From positions 28,348-92,347 of the forward strand of contig CAUJHJ010000019.1 in NCBI GenBank assembly GCA_963204835.1: a DNA stretch of 64,000 bases, given 5' to 3'. Below are positions 49,029 through 59,281 of this stretch, piece after piece. Positions within the stretch are counted from its first letter, which is position 1. Each line of letters starts with the position of its first letter. Made by a program: the position numbers and the translations under genes. This stretch comes from Pseudomonadota bacterium. Its GTDB lineage: Bacteria; Pseudomonadota; Gammaproteobacteria; Steroidobacterales; Steroidobacteraceae. The notes under the pieces were generated by a model that was given only the letters and a program-made list of their open reading frames with translations, searched no databases and had not been told where the DNA came from.

Positions 49029-50048
49029 TCATTTCCCCGGCGGCGCCAGCCCCGGCGTGTAATACACCTTGCCGTCGGGGCCGACGAACACGCCGTCGAC
49101 GTCGGGGATGCGCTTGAGGATCTCGAGAGCCTTCTCGGGGCCCAGCACGAAGGCCGTCTTCGACAGGCCGTCGGTCTGCGTGGCGGTGGGGCCGATGATC
49201 GTCGCGCTGCGCACCTTGCTCGCGGAATGGCCGGTGCGCGGGTCGATGATGTGGTGGTAGCGCACGCCGTCTTCGTCGAAATAGCGCTCATAGTCCCCCG
49301 AGGTCGACAGCGCCACGTTTTCGAGCGGGATGCGCAGGATCACGCGATGGGCGTCGTCCGGGTGCCGGATCCCGACGATCCAGGGCCGCCCGAAACGGTC
49401 GCCGAGGATGCGCGTGTCCCCGCCGGCGCTGACCGATGCGTGTTGGATGCCGCGGGCGCGCAGGAGTTCGATGCTGCGATCGACGGCATAGCCCTTGGCG
49501 AAGCCGCCGAGGTCGATCCGCATGCCCGGCTTCGTGAAGCGGACGCTGGAGTTTGCCGGGTCGAGTTCGAGGCTGCGCCAATCGACCGCGGACAGGTGGG
49601 CCTCGATCTGCGCCTCATCGGGCCGGACATGATGGCGGTAGTCGTAGAGGTAGCCGACGCTCGCGTAGGTGATGTCGAATGCGCCATCGGTGAGGCGCGA
49701 GAATTCAAGCGAGCGCGCGATCAGGTCGAACAGCTCGCGATCCACGCGCACCGGGCCCTCGCCTGCGTGCGCGTTGATGCGCGACAACTGGCTCTCCGGC
49801 TTGTAGTGGCTCATCAGCTCGTCCACGCGATGCATCTCGGACATCACCGCGTCGATGGCGGCCTCGCCCGATGCCTCGGTCTTCGACCACAGTTCGACCG
49901 CGATGCGCGTGCCCATGATCGCGGCTTCGCGCTGGTGCCACGCGCCGGCGGGCGCGACCATGGTTGCGGCCGGCATAGTGGCCGCGTTCGCAAGGCCGCA
50001 GGCGAGTGCGAGCAGCACGAGCTTCGCCGGCGAGATCCTCAGCAACAT
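49029..50048 (-). CDS. apbE: FAD:protein FMN transferase, ApbE family
   Basis: ApbE enzymes attach FMN from FAD to threonine residues of target proteins outside the cytoplasmic membrane. The 339-residue product has a signal peptide (ISPAKLVLLALACGLANA), then IMGTRIAVELW, the family motifs DLGGFAKGYAVD and VSAGGDTR, ALSTSGDYERYF, and IIDPRTGHSA near the magnesium site. No NQR or RNF genes, the usual FMN-bearing targets, are nearby. ATG 50048 overlaps the end of the ybdD-like gene; ATG 50066 is an alternative. Confidence 0.9.
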   Translation of the reverse strand: MLLRISPAKLVLLALACGLANAATMPAATMVAPAGAWHQREAAIMGTRIAVELWSKTEASGEAAIDAVMSEMHRVDELMSHYKPESQLSRINAHAGEGPVRVDRELFDLIARSLEFSRLTDGAFDITYASVGYLYDYRHHVRPDEAQIEAHLSAVDWRSLELDPANSSVRFTKPGMRIDLGGFAKGYAVDRSIELLRARGIQHASVSAGGDTRILGDRFGRPWIVGIRHPDDAHRVILRIPLENVALSTSGDYERYFDEDGVRYHHIIDPRTGHSASKVRSATIIGPTATQTDGLSKTAFVLGPEKALEILKRIPDVDGVFVGPDGKVYYTPGLAPPGK

Positions 50049-50239
50049 CGGTTCACGGCCTGCCATTTGCGATCGACCTCGCCGCACCAGAATTCCCGCC
50101 GCGAAGGGAGCGGTTCACCGGGGTGAGCGGCGCGACGATGCTCGATGAACCGCTCATACGCATCGTCGCCGCTCGCGCGGCGCACGAACGAACCGAGCTC
50201 GCCGAGCCGGACCAGGATTCGTGGCGCGAGCGCGCTCAT
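50039..50239 (-). CDS. ybdD: YbdD/YjiX-family small protein (DUF466), CstA partner
   Basis: The 66-residue product matches the family of small proteins encoded after cstA: SGDDAYERFIEHRRAAHPGE in the middle (given in part), REFWCGEVDRKW, and the C-terminal Cys-Cys. In E. coli the homologues YbdD and YjiX are required for pyruvate uptake by CstA and BtsT. ATG 50239 overlaps the cstA stop. Confidence 0.88.
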   Translation of the reverse strand: MSALAPRILVRLGELGSFVRRASGDDAYERFIEHRRAAHPGEPLPSRREFWCGEVDRKWQAVNRCC

Positions 50240-52278
50240 GCCGTGCCCTTCGCCGGCACGTAGGGCGCCTCGGAACTCGGCAGCACCGGCTTGCCGTTCA
50301 CCGCCCGCCAGCACACGCGCAGCATGTCGGCGATCACCACCCATACGACGATCACGAAGAACGCCGTGAGCCAGGCATCGAGCTGCTGGTTGAAGATGAG
50401 CTGCGGGGCGACCGCGGCGCGCTCCGGCGGCAGCGTGCCGGCGGCGAGCTTCGCGGCGAGGTCACCGGCAGCGGCGAAGAAGCCGATGCGCGGGTCGTCG
50501 CTGACGATCTTCTGCACCGCGGCGGTAGTGGTGACGATTGCGAGCCACGCGAGCGGCGTGAGCGTGACCCATGCGTAGCGGGCCTTGCCCTGCTTGACGA
50601 TGATGCCGGTCGCGATGGACAGCGCGATCGCGGCGAGCATCTGGTTCGCGATGCCGAAGAGCGGCCAGAGGATGTTGACGCCGCCATTGGGGTCGATGAC
50701 GCCGATATAGAGGAAATAGCCCCAGGCGGCGACCACCAGCGTGCTCGCCGCGAGCACGGACGGGTACCAGGATGTGCGGCCGAGCGGTTGCCACACGTTG
50801 CCCAGCATGTCCTGCAGCATGAAGCGGCCGACGCGCGTGCCGGCGTCGAGCGTGGTCAGGATGAACACCGCCTCGAACATGATCGCGAAGTGGTACCAGA
50901 TCGCAAGCAGGCTTTCGCCGAAGCTGCTCGCGAAGATGCTCGCCATGCCGACCGCGAGCGAGGGCGCGCCGCCGGTGCGGGCGAACAGCGTGCTTTCGCC
51001 CATTTCGCGCGCCAGCGCCTGCATCTGCTCCACGGTGACCGGGAAGCCCCAGGAAGTGATCGTCGCGACCGCCGCCTCGGGGGTCGCCCCGACGACGCCC
51101 GCCGCGGTGTTGATCGCGAAGTAGACGCCGGGGTCGAGCAGCGTCGCGGCGATCATCGCCATGATCGCGACGAAGGACTCGAGCGCCATGCTGCCGTATC
51201 CCACGAGGCGCACGTCGGTCTCCGAGCCGATCAGCTTCGGGGTCGTGCCGCTCGCGACGAGCGCATGGAAGCCCGAAACCGCGCCGCAGGCGATGGTGAT
51301 GAAGACGAACGGGAATATCCTGCCGCCGAAGATCGGTCCCGAGCCGTCGATGAACTGCGTGACGGCAGGCATCCTGATATCGGGCTGTGCGAACACGATT
51401 GCGATCGCGAGCAGCAGGATCGTGCCGAGCTTCAGGAACGTGGAAAGGTAGTCGCGCGGCGCGAGCAGCAGCCACACCGGCAGGATCGCCGCGCACCAGC
51501 CATAGGCGATCACGAACCACGCGAGCGTCAGGCCCGGGTAGTCGAACCACTCGCGCAGTACCGGGTGGCTGTTGATCCAGCCGCCACCCACGACCGCGAA
51601 GAGCAGCAGGCTGACGCCGATCAGCGAGCCCTCGATCACCCGGCCCGGTCGCCAGTTGCGCAGGTAGAGGCCCACGAGGATCGCGATCGGGATCGTCGCG
51701 AACACGGTCGCGGTGGCCCACGGGCTGTGCTTCATCGCGTTCACGACCACGAGGCCGAGCACGGCGATCAGGATCACCATGATCAGGATCGTGCCGGTGA
51801 GCGCCGCGGCGCCGCCGACGGGCCCGAGCTCGTCGCGGGCCATCTGGCCGAGGCTGCGGCCGTTCCTGCGGGTGGAAAGAAGCAGGATCGTCATGTCCTG
51901 CACGCAGCCGCCGACGACTGCGCCGACCAGGATCCACAGCGTGCCCGGCAGGTAGCCGAACTGCGCGGCGAGCGTCGGTCCGATCAGGGGGCCGGGGCCG
52001 GCGATCGCGGCGAAGTGATGGCCGAACACGATCCAGCGATGCGTCGGGACGAAGTCGCGGCCATTGTCGAGGCGCTCCGCGGGCGTCGCGCGGGTTGCGT
52101 CGACCGAGAGGACCTTCGCCGCGACCCAGGCCGAGTAGAAGCGAAAGCCGATCGCATAGATGCAGACGGCCGCGACGATGATCCACAGCGCATTGATGCT
52201 CTCGCCTCGGTGGAGGGCGAGCCCGCCGAGCGCAAAGGCGCCCGTGGCGGCAACGGCAAGCCAGAAAATCCGCTTCAT
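50236..52278 (-). CDS. cstA: Carbon starvation protein CstA, pyruvate/peptide transporter family
   Basis: The 680-residue protein has about 16-18 membrane segments and the CstA signature HRWIVFGHHFAAIAGPGPLIG near residue 80, split here as HHFAAIAGPGPL. CstA and BtsT import pyruvate with a YbdD-like partner; peptide uptake has also been proposed. The unit cstA-ybdD-apbE reads away from pgeF, with 32 bases between the divergent starts. No CRP-like site can be made out in so short a gap. Confidence 0.93.
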   Translation of the reverse strand: MKRIFWLAVAATGAFALGGLALHRGESINALWIIVAAVCIYAIGFRFYSAWVAAKVLSVDATRATPAERLDNGRDFVPTHRWIVFGHHFAAIAGPGPLIGPTLAAQFGYLPGTLWILVGAVVGGCVQDMTILLLSTRRNGRSLGQMARDELGPVGGAAALTGTILIMVILIAVLGLVVVNAMKHSPWATATVFATIPIAILVGLYLRNWRPGRVIEGSLIGVSLLLFAVVGGGWINSHPVLREWFDYPGLTLAWFVIAYGWCAAILPVWLLLAPRDYLSTFLKLGTILLLAIAIVFAQPDIRMPAVTQFIDGSGPIFGGRIFPFVFITIACGAVSGFHALVASGTTPKLIGSETDVRLVGYGSMALESFVAIMAMIAATLLDPGVYFAINTAAGVVGATPEAAVATITSWGFPVTVEQMQALAREMGESTLFARTGGAPSLAVGMASIFASSFGESLLAIWYHFAIMFEAVFILTTLDAGTRVGRFMLQDMLGNVWQPLGRTSWYPSVLAASTLVVAAWGYFLYIGVIDPNGGVNILWPLFGIANQMLAAIALSIATGIIVKQGKARYAWVTLTPLAWLAIVTTTAAVQKIVSDDPRIGFFAAAGDLAAKLAAGTLPPERAAVAPQLIFNQQLDAWLTAFFVIVVWVVIADMLRVCWRAVNGKPVLPSSEAPYVPAKGTA

Positions 52279-52310
52279 ACCCCTCGCATTCGACGGTCCG
52301 ACACCGGATC

Positions 52311-53051
52311 ATGCAGTCCATGTGGATCACGCCGCAATGGTCCGCCCCCGCCGGGGTGCAAGCCGCTTTCACGCTGCGCGTGGGCGGCGTGAGCGTCGCG
52401 CCCTTCGATTCGCTCAACCTCGGGGCGCATGTCGGCGACGATCCGCTGCGCGTCGCCGAGAATCGCCGGCGGGTCGCGCAGGGGCTCGCGCTGCCGTCGA
52501 CGCCGGCCTGGCTGCAGCAGGTGCACGGCGTCGCGATCCATGAACTTGGTGACGGCGCGGTCCCGCGCGCCCCCGCGGACGGCGCATTCACGCGCCTTCG
52601 CGGCCGCGTCTGCACGGTCATGGTCGCCGATTGCCTGCCGGTGCTGTTCGCCGCGCGCGACGGCTCGGCGGTCGGCGCGGCCCATGCCGGCTGGCGGGGG
52701 CTCGCCGCGGGCGTGCTCGAGGCCACCGTGGCCGCGATGGGCCTGCCCCCGCGCGACCTCGTCGCCTGGCTCGGGCCGTCGATCGGCCCGCAACACTTCG
52801 AGGTGGGCGAGGACGTGCAGAGCGCATTCGTGGCGCAGGACGCCGGCGCGGCCCACGCCTTTCGCCCCGGCCGCACGGGTCATTGGTGGTGCGACCTGCC
52901 GCAGCTCGCGGTTCGAAGGCTCTCCGCGGCCGGACTGGATGCCATCGCCGTCGACGGCCGCTGCACGTTCGCCGATCGCGAGCGCTTCTTCTCCCATCGC
53001 CGTGACGGCCAGTGCGGCCGGATGGCGGCGCTCGTCTGGATGGCCGCGTGA
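52311..53051 (+). CDS. pgeF: Purine nucleoside phosphorylase/peptidoglycan editing factor PgeF (YfiH family)
   Basis: Members of this multicopper-like fold family act on purine nucleosides, and E. coli PgeF keeps non-standard residues out of peptidoglycan stem peptides. The 246-residue product has the metal ligands in LQQVHG, MVADCLPVLF and AAHAGWRG. ATG 52311 or 52320 could be the start. Usually directly after rluD, it is separated here by 3.5 kb. The stop overlaps the next gene. Confidence 0.9.
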   Translation: MQSMWITPQWSAPAGVQAAFTLRVGGVSVAPFDSLNLGAHVGDDPLRVAENRRRVAQGLALPSTPAWLQQVHGVAIHELGDGAVPRAPADGAFTRLRGRVCTVMVADCLPVLFAARDGSAVGAAHAGWRGLAAGVLEATVAAMGLPPRDLVAWLGPSIGPQHFEVGEDVQSAFVAQDAGAAHAFRPGRTGHWWCDLPQLAVRRLSAAGLDAIAVDGRCTFADRERFFSHRRDGQCGRMAALVWMAA

Positions 53052-53815
53052 GCACCCTCACGGTCATCGTCCTCGCCACGGCGCTCAGCGGACTTGCGAG
53101 CGCGGCGGTCGCGGGGCTCGTGCTGCTGCTGCCGGCAAGCGCCCGGGCGCGCGGCCTGCCTCACCTCGTGAGTTTCGCCACCGGTGCGCTGCTCGGCGCG
53201 GCGCTGCTGGCGCTCCTGCCGCATGCCATCGAGGGCGCGGGCGAGGGCGGGGCGCACGGCATCGGGCTCGCGCTCGTCGGCGGCTTGCTGCTCTTCTTCG
53301 TGCTCGAGAAGCTCGTGCTGTGGCGCCATTGCCATGGCGAGCACCACGACGATCCGCATGAACACAGTGCCGCCTGGCTCGTGCTCGCGGGCGACGCCCT
53401 GCACAACGCGCTCGACGGCGTGCTGATCGCCGCGGCCTTCCTCACCGATTTCAAGCTTGGCGTCGCCACTGCGCTCGCCGTTGCGGCCCACGAGATCCCG
53501 CAGGAAGTCGGTGACTTCGCGGTGCTGCTGAACGCCGGCTGGTCGCGCGCGCGCGCGCTCTGGTTCAATCTCGCGACGAGCCTCACCGCCATCGTCGGCG
53601 GCGTGATCGCGTGGTTTGCGCTGCGCCCGGTGCTCGGGGCGCTGCCCTGGGTGCTGGCGGTCGCGGCCGCGAGCCTGCTCTATGTCGCCGTCGCGGACCT
53701 CATACCCGGCCTGCACCGGCGCCTCGACGCCCGCTCGAGCGTCGCGCAGGTGGTGCTGATCGCCGTGGGCGTGCTGGTCATCGCTCTGGTCGAACAGGCG
53801 GCGCACCCCGCCTGA
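53048..53815 (+). CDS. ZIP family divalent metal transporter
   Basis: The 255-residue protein has about eight membrane segments and a His-rich loop between segments 3 and 4 (WRHCHGEHHDDPHEH). The metal-binding motifs HNALDG in segment 4 and HEIPQE in segment 5 are characteristic of ZIP transporters, which carry zinc, iron or manganese into the cytoplasm. The GTG start overlaps the pgeF stop (GTGA). It converges on aspS with 28 bases between. Confidence 0.9.
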   Translation: MSTLTVIVLATALSGLASAAVAGLVLLLPASARARGLPHLVSFATGALLGAALLALLPHAIEGAGEGGAHGIGLALVGGLLLFFVLEKLVLWRHCHGEHHDDPHEHSAAWLVLAGDALHNALDGVLIAAAFLTDFKLGVATALAVAAHEIPQEVGDFAVLLNAGWSRARALWFNLATSLTAIVGGVIAWFALRPVLGALPWVLAVAAASLLYVAVADLIPGLHRRLDARSSVAQVVLIAVGVLVIALVEQAAHPA

Positions 53816-53843
53816 TGCGGCGCACGCCGACCTGGGCGGCCGG

Positions 53844-55619
53844 TCAGCCCGGGGCGGGCGGCAGCCGCACCCGGATGTGCAGGTCGCGCAGCTGCTGCTC
53901 GCTCACTTCGGTCGGGGCTTCGGTGAGCGGGCAGGCCGCGGTCTGGGTTTTCGGGAAGGCGATCACGTCGCGGATGCTGTCGGCCCCCGCCATCAGCATC
54001 ACGAGGCGGTCGATGCCGAAGGCGATGCCGCCGTGGGGCGGCGCGCCGTACTTGAGCGCATCGAGCAGGAAGCCGAACTTGCGCTGCGCTTCCTCGTGGT
54101 CGATGCCGAGCAGGTCGAACACCGTCGACTGCAGCGCCTGCGAATGGATGCGCACGCTGCCGCCGCCGATCTCCGAGCCGTTCAGCACCATGTCGTAGGC
54201 CTTCGCGAGCGCCTCGCCCGGATGCGCGCGCAGCGCTCCGGGCTCGAGGTTCGCGGGCGAAGTGAACGGGTGGTGCATCGCCATCCAGCGTTTCGCATCC
54301 GGTTCCCATTCGAACATCGGGAAGTCGACCACCCACAGCGGCCGCCAGGCGTCCGCCACGAGCTTCAGGTCGTCGCCCAGCTTCAGGCGCAGCGCGCCCA
54401 GCGCGTCGCACACCACCTTGGCGGAATCGGCGCCGAAGAAGATCAGGTCGCCGTCCTGTGCCCCGGTGCGGCCGAGGATGCCGGCCACCGCTTCATCCGA
54501 CAGGAACTTGATGATCGGCGATTGCAGGCCGTCGCGGCCCTTCGCCCGTTCGTTCACCTTGATGTAGGCGAGGCCGCGCGCGCCGTAGCGGGCGACGTAG
54601 GCCGTGTACTCGTCGATCTGCGAGCGCGGCAGCGCGCCGCCGCCCGGCACGCGCAGCGCCGCGACGCGGCCGTTCGGGTCCTTCGCGGGCGCGGCGAACA
54701 CCTTGAAGTCGCAGCCGGCCACGAGGTCGGCCACATCGACCAGCTCGAGCGGCACGCGCAGGTCCGGCTTGTCGGAGCCGTAGCGGCGCATGGCCTCCGC
54801 GTAGCTCATGCGGATGAAGGGATGCGGCAGATCGACGTCGAGCACGGTCTTGAACAGGTGGCGGATCAGCCCCTCCATCAGCGCCATGATCTCGTCCTGC
54901 GAGAGGAACGAGGTCTCGATGTCGAGCTGGGTGAAGTCGGGCTGGCGGTCGGCGCGCAGGTCCTCGTCACGGAAGCAGCGCGCCACCTGGTAGTAGCGCT
55001 CGAAGCCCGCCACCATGAGGAGCTGCTTGAAGATCTGCGGCGATTGCGGCAGCGCAAAGAACTTGCCGGCGTGGGTGCGCGAGGGCACGAGGTAGTCGCG
55101 CGCGCCCTCGGGCGTCGCCTTCGTGAGCATCGGCGTCTCGATGTCGACGAAACCGGCGTCGTCGAGGTAGCCGCGCAGCGCGCGGGTGGCGGCGTGGCGC
55201 AGCCGCAGGCGCTTCGCCATGACCTCGCGGCGCAGGTCGAGGTAACGGTAGCGCAAGCGCACTTCCTCGGAGACCTGCTCGTCGAGCTGGAAGGGCAGGG
55301 GTTCTGCGCGGTTCAGGATCTCGAGTTCGCGCGCGAGGATCTCGACGCGGCCGGAAGACAGGTTGGCGTTCGCGGTGCCCGCCGGGCGCTCGCGCACGAG
55401 GCCGGTGACGCGTACCACGAACTCGTTGCGCAGCTTCTCCGCGCCTTCGAAAACGGCCTTTGCGTCGGGATCGAACACCGCCTGCACGAGGCCCGAACGG
55501 TCGCGCAGGTCGGCGAAGATCACGCCGCCGTGATCCCGCCGCCGGTGCACCCAGCCTGCTACCGTGACCGTCCTGCCTGCCGAACCCTCGTCGACCTGTC
55601 CGCAAAAGTGTGTACGCAT
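53844..55619 (-). CDS. aspS: Aspartyl-tRNA synthetase
   Basis: AspRS charges tRNA with aspartate. The 591-residue bacterial-type enzyme has an N-terminal OB-fold anticodon domain ([21 protein letters not shown], given here only in part as [10 protein letters not shown]), class II motif 2 in [14 protein letters not shown], the bacterial insertion domain, and motif 3 in [12 protein letters not shown]. Start is ATG 55619. Whether it also charges tRNA-Asn cannot be decided from this window. Confidence 0.97.
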   Translation of the reverse strand: MRTHFCGQVDEGSAGRTVTVAGWVHRRRDHGGVIFADLRDRSGLVQAVFDPDAKAVFEGAEKLRNEFVVRVTGLVRERPAGTANANLSSGRVEILARELEILNRAEPLPFQLDEQVSEEVRLRYRYLDLRREVMAKRLRLRHAATRALRGYLDDAGFVDIETPMLTKATPEGARDYLVPSRTHAGKFFALPQSPQIFKQLLMVAGFERYYQVARCFRDEDLRADRQPDFTQLDIETSFLSQDEIMALMEGLIRHLFKTVLDVDLPHPFIRMSYAEAMRRYGSDKPDLRVPLELVDVADLVAGCDFKVFAAPAKDPNGRVAALRVPGGGALPRSQIDEYTAYVARYGARGLAYIKVNERAKGRDGLQSPIIKFLSDEAVAGILGRTGAQDGDLIFFGADSAKVVCDALGALRLKLGDDLKLVADAWRPLWVVDFPMFEWEPDAKRWMAMHHPFTSPANLEPGALRAHPGEALAKAYDMVLNGSEIGGGSVRIHSQALQSTVFDLLGIDHEEAQRKFGFLLDALKYGAPPHGGIAFGIDRLVMLMAGADSIRDVIAFPKTQTAACPLTEAPTEVSEQQLRDLHIRVRLPPAPG

Positions 55620-55628
55620 CCGCCCATT

Positions 55629-56699
55629 CTACTTGGGTCCAAGGCCGAGCGAGGACACGTCCATGACATGCAGGCGCAGGTTCTGCATGAACGCTTTCTT
55701 CGCGTCGCTGCGGTTGGTCGTCCAGACCATCTTGCGCCCGTCCGGCGAGATCGACGGGAAGCCGTCGAAGCCGTCATCGAAGGTCAGGCGGCGCGGCTGC
55801 GCATCGGGGCCGGCGTCGATTTCGCCCAGGTACACTTCCCAGTTGTTGCTGTTCGGCTCAATGCGCACATAGAGGAAGTGCTTGCCGTCCGGCGTCGGAT
55901 AGGGCGCCCAGTTCATCTCGTGCGTATGCGTCTGCGCCTTGAGGTCCGAGCCGTCGCGCTTGATCGTAAAGATCGTCATGGGCGTCGGCCTCTGGCCGTA
56001 CTCGGAGGCCTTCCAGGCCCGGAACAGGATCGTGTTGCTGTCCGGGAGGAAATACGGCGCGCCTTCCTGCCAGTCCTCGGTGAAGGTGATCTGGCGCTCG
56101 CCGGTGCCGTCGGACTTCATGATCCAGAGGTCCATGTTGCCCTTGATCTGGCGTCCGAAGACGATCCACTGGCCGTCCGGCGAAACGGTGACTTCCGCCT
56201 CGTAGTACTGATTGTTCGTCAGGCGCTGGACGTGCCCGCCCAATCTGTCTGAAATATACAACTCCGCGCCCTGCGGGTAGTGCTGCCAGTCGGACCAGTT
56301 GCCTTCCAGCCGGCCGGTGGTGCCCATATGGTCCCGTACGGACGTCCAGACCAGCTTCTTGCCGTCAGGGAAGAAATAGGAGCAGCCGTCGTAGCCCCGG
56401 TCGTTCACAAGGACCATGTCCGTGCCAGCGTCCGTGAAGGTCTTGGTCAGGAAACCCTCATGGCCGCGCACACCCTTCAGGGCATGGGAATCCTGCACCT
56501 GGGCGATCAGGTGGAAGCTGTCCGGGCCGTAATAGGCCTCGGCGGCTTCGCCCAGGTTCGGGATCTGCCAGGAGGGCAGTTCGCCCGGCCGGGTCGATAC
56601 GGTCGCCCCCTTCGGTACGGTCACCGCGACGGTCGTCGCACAGGCTGACAGGGCGCCGCCGGCAAGCAGCGTGACCACCACGAGGAATCTGTTGCGCAT
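55629..56699 (-). CDS. TolB-like beta-propeller lipoprotein
   Basis: The 356-residue product has a lipoprotein signal peptide with lipobox LSAC (Cys near residue 20) and a chain of PD40/WD-like repeats: SYFFPDGKKLVWTS, VTVSPDGQWIVFG, PYFLPDSNTILF, PYPTPDGKHFLYV and PSISPDGRKMVWT. This makes a periplasmic-facing propeller, as in the C-terminal part of TolB. Ligand unknown. It is divergent from a TonB receptor operon with 98 bases between, suggesting a shared role in capture or sensing at the outer membrane. It is nine bases from aspS. Confidence 0.82.
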   Translation of the reverse strand: MRNRFLVVVTLLAGGALSACATTVAVTVPKGATVSTRPGELPSWQIPNLGEAAEAYYGPDSFHLIAQVQDSHALKGVRGHEGFLTKTFTDAGTDMVLVNDRGYDGCSYFFPDGKKLVWTSVRDHMGTTGRLEGNWSDWQHYPQGAELYISDRLGGHVQRLTNNQYYEAEVTVSPDGQWIVFGRQIKGNMDLWIMKSDGTGERQITFTEDWQEGAPYFLPDSNTILFRAWKASEYGQRPTPMTIFTIKRDGSDLKAQTHTHEMNWAPYPTPDGKHFLYVRIEPNSNNWEVYLGEIDAGPDAQPRRLTFDDGFDGFPSISPDGRKMVWTTNRSDAKKAFMQNLRLHVMDVSSLGLGPK

Positions 56700-56797
56700 A
56701 GGTCTCTTCCAGCCCCTGTTTGATATTGCTCAGGAGTGTCCTGCCGCGCTAGCGTACATGGCAATGGGGGGCGCATGGTGCGTCCACGGGGAGAACG

Positions 56798-59281
56798 ATG
56801 CGTACAACTAACACCCTTGCCGGATTCGCGGCGTTGTCGTTGCTCGGGGGCGCCACCGCGGCGGTCGCCGAGCCGCAGGCCGAGAGTCTCGATGAAATCG
56901 TCGTCACCGCGCGCAAGACCGAAGAGCGCCTGATCGACGTGCCCCTCGCCATCACGGCGCTGTCCGACAAGGCGATCGAAGAGCGCGGCATCCGCAATCT
57001 CGACGACGTCGCGGCGAACACGCCGGGCCTCACGTTCTCGAACGTGATCGGCGAGTTCCTTCCCGCCCCGGTCATCCGCGGTGTCGCACCGATCGACATC
57101 CTCGGCGAGAACAATACCGCCATCTTCATCGACGGCGTCTTTGTGTCGGCGCGCGAGGGCCTCAACTTCAGCCAGCTCGACCTCGAGCGCATCGAAGTCG
57201 TGAAGGGCCCGCAAGCGGCGATGTACGGTCGCAACAGCTTCAGCGGCGCGATCAACTATGTCACCGCGAAGCCGACCGACGTCTTCAAGGGCAAGACCGA
57301 GGTCACCTTCGGCAACGACGGCCGCCTGCTCGGCTCCATCTCGGCCAGCGGACCGCTGATCGAGGGCGTGCTGAAGGGCCGCGCGGCGGTGCTGTACGAC
57401 AACTTCGACGGTTCCTACCGGAACCAGTGGGCCGGCCGCGGCCCGGCGCCGGACATCGGCGGCTACCAGTACAAGACCTTCCAGGGCGGGCTCGTCTGGA
57501 CGCCGAACGACAGTTTCGAGGCGCAGCTCGGCGTCTACATCTCGGACGACCAGATCGACAACTCCGCGATGACGGCGGCGCCGGCCAATTGCGAGAACCG
57601 CAGCCTGGTCCCGGTCACGCCGATGCTCTCGAGCCGCCTGCTCAACTATTGCGGCGAATTCCAGGCGGTCGGCAAGAACGATCTCACCGTCATTGCCGGC
57701 GCAACGGGCGAAGACCGCGACGTCACGCGCGGCAACCTGAAGCTCAACTGGTCGTTTGCCAACGGCGGCAAGCTCGACTCGTTGACCGGCTACTCGGCGA
57801 CCAGCCAGTCGTTCTTCGTGGATGGCGGGCGCAATGACGGCGAGAACATCATCTTCACGTACCTCACCGGCCCGACCTTCCCGTTCCCGCTGGGCGGCGG
57901 GCAGTTCGGTACCGGGTCGAGCTCGCGGCAACAGCTGCGGACCGGGCTGCTGCAGGTCGGCCCTGGCACCACGACCACGGAGTTCAGCCAGGAACTGCGC
58001 TATTCGAGCGACCAGTCGAAGCGCTTCACCTGGTCGGTCGGCGGTTACTACTACGACACGACGAGCGAGGCCGGCCTCGACGACGTGACGACGACCAAGC
58101 CGCTGCCGGCCAATTTCGGCTCCTTCTGCCTCGCCTGCGTGTCGTTCGGACCGGGGCTGTGGGTGGACTTCGCGGCGGGCGCGGGCGATGCGGCCTTCCT
58201 CCCCTGGTTCACGAGCCCGACGGGCGCGGCGATCGACGGCAACGTGTTCGAGAACCGCACCGAGGCGCCGTCCGGTTTCGTGCAGGCTGAATTCGACATC
58301 ACGGACCGGCTGTCGATCGGCGCGGAAGGTCGCTATACGGAGGAGAAGAAGACCTTCATCGACCACCAGACCAATGCGCAACGCGCGGTGAAGTCCGACC
58401 TGGTCAACTGGCGCACGACCCTGCGCTTCAAGCCGGCGGACAACCTCTCGGTGTACGGCGCGGTGGCGCACGCGGAAAAGGGCGGCGGTTCGGACGGCGC
58501 GCAGGTGCGGTTCGTCAGCAACCCGGGCACGATCGTCACGATCATCGAGCCGTTCGATCCCGAGGAAATGCTGAGCTACGAACTCGGCATGAAGAGCGAG
58601 TTCATGGACCGCCGGCTCGGTGTCGAGCTCGACGTGTACTACATGGACTGGACCCAGATCGTGATCCCGCAGGTCTTCGAGTCGATCGGCGGCCAGCAGA
58701 TCACCCAGCCGGTGTCGCTCAGCGTCAACGGCGGCGATGCGACGATCAAGGGCGCCGAGCTCGCGGTCACCGCGCGTCCCGTGGCGGGCCTCGACCTGAA
58801 CGCGGGGCTGTCGTACATCGACGGCAAGTACGGCGATGCGAATGTCGCCACGTTTGCCCAGTTCCCGAGCTTCTTCCCGAATGGCGACGTGTCGGGCAAC
58901 CAGATCCTGCGCCTGTCCGAGTGGCAGTGGAACGCGGGTGCGGGCTACAGCGCGCCGCTGCGCGGCGAGACGAGCTGGTACTTCCGCACCGATGCCTCCT
59001 ATCGCGGCAAGCAGTTCGCCGATTCGTCGAACCAGGCGATCGTGCCGGATTCGCTCAATGTGAATGCGTCGCTCGGCCTGCGTACCGACAAGTGGTCGCT
59101 CGAGCTGTGGGGCCGCAACCTCACGGACGAGGACGCACCGTCGGGCGCATTCCGTGACGTGGACTTCACCAACACGTTGCGCAATGGCACGAACAACAGC
59201 GGAGCGTTCTTCCCGATCCGCTACACCGTGTCGCACCCGCGCCTGATGACCTACGGCATCACCTGGCGGATGCGGTTCTGA
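56798..59281 (+). CDS. TonB-dependent outer membrane receptor
   Basis: The 827-residue protein has a signal peptide (ending ATAAVAE), a TonB box DEIVVTARK near residue 32, a plug domain with PGLTFSNV, VIRGV and DLERIEVVKGPQAAMYGRN, and a beta-barrel ending in the outer membrane signature TWRMRF with terminal Phe. No N-terminal STN signalling domain is present. A GGGGAG ribosome binding site precedes ATG 56798. It is the first gene of a unit with a ChaN-PDZ protein and a double peptidase. The ligand cannot be read from the barrel. Confidence 0.95.
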   Translation: MRTTNTLAGFAALSLLGGATAAVAEPQAESLDEIVVTARKTEERLIDVPLAITALSDKAIEERGIRNLDDVAANTPGLTFSNVIGEFLPAPVIRGVAPIDILGENNTAIFIDGVFVSAREGLNFSQLDLERIEVVKGPQAAMYGRNSFSGAINYVTAKPTDVFKGKTEVTFGNDGRLLGSISASGPLIEGVLKGRAAVLYDNFDGSYRNQWAGRGPAPDIGGYQYKTFQGGLVWTPNDSFEAQLGVYISDDQIDNSAMTAAPANCENRSLVPVTPMLSSRLLNYCGEFQAVGKNDLTVIAGATGEDRDVTRGNLKLNWSFANGGKLDSLTGYSATSQSFFVDGGRNDGENIIFTYLTGPTFPFPLGGGQFGTGSSSRQQLRTGLLQVGPGTTTTEFSQELRYSSDQSKRFTWSVGGYYYDTTSEAGLDDVTTTKPLPANFGSFCLACVSFGPGLWVDFAAGAGDAAFLPWFTSPTGAAIDGNVFENRTEAPSGFVQAEFDITDRLSIGAEGRYTEEKKTFIDHQTNAQRAVKSDLVNWRTTLRFKPADNLSVYGAVAHAEKGGGSDGAQVRFVSNPGTIVTIIEPFDPEEMLSYELGMKSEFMDRRLGVELDVYYMDWTQIVIPQVFESIGGQQITQPVSLSVNGGDATIKGAELAVTARPVAGLDLNAGLSYIDGKYGDANVATFAQFPSFFPNGDVSGNQILRLSEWQWNAGAGYSAPLRGETSWYFRTDASYRGKQFADSSNQAIVPDSLNVNASLGLRTDKWSLELWGRNLTDEDAPSGAFRDVDFTNTLRNGTNNSGAFFPIRYTVSHPRLMTYGITWRMRF

